Translations under genes and position numbers: made by a program
In this document: positions 20,178-23,072 of the stretch, one piece after another
Position numbering within the stretch: the stretch's first letter is position 1
Layout: each line of letters begins with the position of its first letter
The notes under the pieces: generated by a model
Told to the model about the DNA's origin: nothing
Seen by the model: only the letters and a program-made list of their open reading frames with translations
Databases searched by the model: none
Source: Pseudobacillus lumedeiriae
Lineage (GTDB): Bacteria; Bacillota; Bacilli; Bacillales; Domibacillaceae
DNA length: 23,072 nucleotides
NCBI RefSeq assembly: GCF_044891285.1
Contig: NZ_JAUIYO010000024.1
Location: forward strand, 1 to 23,072
Reading direction: 5' to 3'

Positions 20178-22820
20178 TTACCGTTCTCTCATTTCTTGAT
20201 ACATTTTAAGCAATATTTCTAAACGTTCCTTATCGGATTCAAAAACTTTTTGACGGTATACTCTATCTACTATTCCATCTAATTTTTCATGGGCTAGCTT
20301 TAAATCTGCTGGCATTCTTTCAGAATTATATAGGTCTGCTAATGTACCGCCCAGCTCTTCACGAAGGTCAAGAATTTCAAAAGTGGCTTCTTCAATTTCA
20401 TTTTTTCTCCGTGTAGATAATTCAGGAACAGGAAATGTGTTGTAACATAACCCAGCAGTGTATCTATAATCACTTTTTATTCTACCAGCCACCGCTTTTA
20501 CCCAAGCCATATGCATTCGTGAAAGCAAAATGCCTAGAAGATAAATATCAGCCCCATAAATCACAAAATTTGCGTTTGATAAAATAATATCTGCATTAGC
20601 TAATCCCATGGGAATATAGGATCTATTTTCAGAAGAATGGGATGGAACAACAATAGCAGTTAAGTCTTTGTGTCTAACTTCACCAAAAGAATAAGGTTTC
20701 TCAGCTAATTTTTTTGTTGATGCACGCTTACTATTAAGTCTTGTATCTCTAACTTTTTCAACCCTTTGCTTAATTGAAGGATATTTTATTGCTTCAGCTA
20801 CCTCATTAGGCTCTATCCATATACAATACCTATAGTCTCCATTAATGAATTCATCTGAACCAACAAATTTTCGTATATATTTTTCTGCACCTGGATTTTT
20901 CAAAAGAAATTCAGGATATTCCTCTCTTGTCAGAAGTAAATTTCCACCATCATTAGGCATACTTCCAAAAGTTAGCTTAGGTAAATTACTTATAGAATCT
21001 TTAGCGGAGTACACTAAGACATTTGAACCTTGAGTTAGATATGGTGTTATGTTATCAACCAATTGAACTGAATCCTCTAAAAAGAGGCTTTTCTGTTTAT
21101 TGATAATATCTCTTGCATTTAATCCAATAACAACAACTATAACCCCAGCATTATTTTTTGCATTGTTATTCCACTTAAACGATGTATGTGCAAAAGAGAT
21201 TTCAACCCCATGTTCAAATAGCGAAGGCCATAATATTGAAACTTGTTCACCTTGAGAAATACTATTAGTAGATACAAATGCAAGTTGGGCTTTAGATTTA
21301 GAAATGTATTTACTCCCCAAGAAAAACCACCCTGAAATATAATCCAGCATTTTATAGTTTTTTATATCTGAAAATATCGATTCTAAATCTTGCTTGTGTT
21401 TCATATTCTGTCGCTTTGCACCTAAATATGGAGGATTACCAAATAAATATACTTCTTCATCTTTACTATGTGGACAAACTTCATTCCAGTCCACATGTAA
21501 TGCATTAGCACAGAGTATTTCACCAGCGGATTGAAGCGGGAGAGTAGCACGAACCTTATCATTAAAGATTTCTTCTAGCTCCATATTCATTTGATGTTCA
21601 GCAATCCAAAGCGATAACTTCGCAACATCGTGTGCAAAATCGTCAATCTCAATTCCATAAAATTGATCAAGTGTCACTGAAGGGAGATACATGATATATT
21701 CTGACAATTCTCTCTGTCTTAACAGGATCTTGATTTCTAGCCGCCTTAGTTCCTTATAGGTAATAATTAAGAAGTTTCCTGAACCACACGCTGGATCAAA
21801 AAATTTGATTTTCCCAATTCTCTCATAAAGCAGGTTCAGTTTATCCATGCTGTTATACGCCTTTTCAAATTCTTCATACAAGTCGTCTAAGAACAATGGT
21901 TTAATTACTTTCATGATGTTTGGAACACTTGTATAATGCATACCTAAATGACTGCGGCTTTCTTCCGATGCCACAGCTTGAATCATTGAACCAAAGATGT
22001 CTGGATTAATTTTCGCCCAGTTTAACAATTCACCACACTCAAGGATTAGTTTTCTAGATTTTGTTGAAAAATTTAAATCTTCGTGTGGTTCCGTAAACAA
22101 CTGTCCGTTTACATAAGGAAATTCTTTTAGATAAAATGGAACATCATCTCTTTCAGTCTTATCCAACACACCAAACAAGTCAGTAAAAAATTTATTTAGA
22201 TCTGATCCATCTCCTTCAGTCAATGTCTTAATTGCATTTGAAAAACTTTTGCGAATAAAAATATCGGTATCTTCTGCAAATAAACAGAACAGCAAACGAA
22301 TAAGAAATAGATCTAACCCTTTATTATTGTCAGTGATTTTGTTTTCTTTGCGAAGTACATCATATAGGCGGGCAAAACGTTCAGCTGCTTTAATATCTGC
22401 TGGGTTTTCTTTTTCAAAGTCGACTTTTTCAATTCCTTTCCAACCAAGGAAAAAATCGAAATGTTGAGGTAGTTCCTCAAACTTAATATCTATAGCCCCC
22501 AGTGTCTTTGTGTCTTTCGCTAATATTCCATCAAAGTCAGTAACCAATAGGTAACGTGGCTTAGCTGAAAGAGCTTCAACCTGTTGTTCTACTTCAACAA
22601 ATCCTTCAAAAAGCTTACCTTTCTTAGCTTCCTTAAACCACACCTTATTCTTTAGATGAACTTCACCAGCTCGCTTCGTAAGGTTCTGATTTCCGTTTTT
22701 TAAACGTGTAATTGTAGCTCGTGGAATATCATAAACATCGAGTAATTCATACAAGAAATCAGAATGATCTTCCTGATTCACTATTTCAACAATTTTATCT
22801 TCTAAATCAATAATCGCCAT
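20178..22820 (-). CDS. yeeA: MmeI-like adenine DNA methyltransferase of the yeeABC-type system
   Basis: 880 residues; ATG at 22820 with GGAGG nine bases upstream. The frame opens to 22871 but has no RBS there. The methyltransferase core has motif I FDPACGSGNF (341-350) and motif IV NPPY (462-465), the gamma-class order of N6-adenine methylases. Residues 1-130 match the MmeI N-terminal domain, 140-330 the helical spacer, 500-750 the target-recognition domain and 760-880 the C-terminal domain. The fused endonuclease motif of type IIL enzymes is degenerate: EAK at 64-66 remains but no Asp lies at the expected distance, so cleavage probably depends on the GIY-YIG partner. It would modify one strand of an asymmetric site to mark self DNA. 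The length is close to YeeA of B. subtilis (recalled as about 879). Confidence 0.9.
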   Translation of the reverse strand: MAIIDLEDKIVEIVNQEDHSDFLYELLDVYDIPRATITRLKNGNQNLTKRAGEVHLKNKVWFKEAKKGKLFEGFVEVEQQVEALSAKPRYLLVTDFDGILAKDTKTLGAIDIKFEELPQHFDFFLGWKGIEKVDFEKENPADIKAAERFARLYDVLRKENKITDNNKGLDLFLIRLLFCLFAEDTDIFIRKSFSNAIKTLTEGDGSDLNKFFTDLFGVLDKTERDDVPFYLKEFPYVNGQLFTEPHEDLNFSTKSRKLILECGELLNWAKINPDIFGSMIQAVASEESRSHLGMHYTSVPNIMKVIKPLFLDDLYEEFEKAYNSMDKLNLLYERIGKIKFFDPACGSGNFLIITYKELRRLEIKILLRQRELSEYIMYLPSVTLDQFYGIEIDDFAHDVAKLSLWIAEHQMNMELEEIFNDKVRATLPLQSAGEILCANALHVDWNEVCPHSKDEEVYLFGNPPYLGAKRQNMKHKQDLESIFSDIKNYKMLDYISGWFFLGSKYISKSKAQLAFVSTNSISQGEQVSILWPSLFEHGVEISFAHTSFKWNNNAKNNAGVIVVVIGLNARDIINKQKSLFLEDSVQLVDNITPYLTQGSNVLVYSAKDSISNLPKLTFGSMPNDGGNLLLTREEYPEFLLKNPGAEKYIRKFVGSDEFINGDYRYCIWIEPNEVAEAIKYPSIKQRVEKVRDTRLNSKRASTKKLAEKPYSFGEVRHKDLTAIVVPSHSSENRSYIPMGLANADIILSNANFVIYGADIYLLGILLSRMHMAWVKAVAGRIKSDYRYTAGLCYNTFPVPELSTRRKNEIEEATFEILDLREELGGTLADLYNSERMPADLKLAHEKLDGIVDRVYRQKVFESDKERLEILLKMYQEMRER

Positions 22821-23072
22821 TTCATTTTTCCTCCGATAAATACTTTTCAGCCCTCTTAATTTTTTTATCACTAAAACTAAACCTTAACCACAATCTTTAC
22901 GATTGTGGCTATACTCTCTTGCAAAATTCCCTTTTTGGACATAGTGCACCGTTGCTCCAGTATCCTCAATGGCTTCGTTACTTTACACATTCTATTGTTA
23001 GAATAAAATCGAATATATCAAAACAACTACCCATTCTTTATTTATTGTCAAAATTATTATTTTGATTATAAC
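22821..23072. other. Upstream region of the methyltransferase gene, no gene seen
   Basis: About 250 bases, AT-rich towards the window edge, presumably holding the promoter of the methyltransferase-helicase-nuclease operon. No ORF is credible and no single promoter stands out. It contains the inverted repeat listed separately. Confidence 0.5.
22888..22908. promoter_or_regulatory. Perfect inverted repeat upstream of the methyltransferase operon
   Basis: CCACAATC (22888-22895) and GATTGTGG (22901-22908) with a 5-base centre, about 70 bases before the start codon. It may be an operator that delays expression, as C-protein or autorepression sites do in restriction systems, or the terminator of an unseen upstream minus-strand gene. 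On the minus strand only an interrupted T-rich stretch follows, so an operator seems slightly more likely. Confidence 0.4.

Noticed and set aside
17108..22820. Reading the three-gene module as DISARM or BREX
   Set aside because: No DrmA/DrmB/phospholipase D genes and no PglZ or BrxC-type genes are present; the MmeI-like methylase with SF2 helicase and GIY-YIG partner fits the yeeABC layout better.
12864..22908. Direct-repeat attachment sites flanking the accessory island
   Set aside because: I searched by eye around both ends and next to the integrase remnant and found no convincing pair; the right boundary may lie outside the window.
1..23072. CRISPR array, tRNA or rRNA genes, intact insertion sequence
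   Set aside because: No regularly spaced repeats with unique spacers, no tRNA-like or rRNA sequence and no transposase were seen. The only tandem repeat is coding, at 1-258.

Overview
The window looks like chromosomal DNA of a low-GC, endospore-forming Bacillaceae bacterium. Starts are preceded by strong GGAGG-type ribosome binding sites, and there are Fur boxes, sigma-K-like promoters and homologues of Bacillus subtilis genes (yfiY, yfiZ, yfhA, yusV, yeeA, yeeB, yeeC). Gene names rest on recalled family features; no database search was run. Almost every gene is on the minus strand, so the biological order runs from high to low coordinates.

Layout. Positions 1-1641: two secreted, low-complexity proteins, the first cut by the window edge and carrying a 55-residue tandem repeat. 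2029-4141: dapL and dapF, two consecutive steps of meso-diaminopimelate synthesis (cell wall and lysine), ending at a clear terminator. 4398-5186: an AraC-type regulator. 5307-10399: a Fur-controlled siderophore-iron import cluster made of a binding lipoprotein (yfiY), two permeases (yfiZ, yfhA), an ATPase (yusV), an FhuF-like iron-sulfur protein and a small membrane protein. Two Fur boxes overlap and follow the yfiY promoter. 10617-12721: a probable sporulation group: a cupin protein with a Tyr-rich coat-like N-terminus, an FG-GAP-like protein and a divergent 74-residue protein, with sigma-K-like promoters.

Positions 12864-22820 look like an accessory (defence) island in two modules, separated by a decayed tyrosine integrase at about 16530-16785. 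The first module (16313 down to 13038, possibly 12864) is a tight operon: a helix-turn-helix protein, a membrane-anchored Lon-like S16 serine protease, a protein with a PIN nuclease domain between two membrane segments plus an external C-terminal domain, and a small membrane protein with a charged tail. I know no described system with this composition, and it is the best candidate here for an undescribed one. The predicted topology puts the protease and the PIN protein's C-terminal domain on the same outer face, with the nuclease inside. This suggests, as inference only, an envelope-sensing, protease-controlled RNA-cleaving system.

The second module (22820 down to 17108) resembles B. subtilis yeeABC: an MmeI-like adenine DNA methyltransferase, an SF2 helicase and a GIY-YIG nuclease. 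It is probably a restriction-modification-like system in which modification, translocation and cleavage sit on separate proteins.
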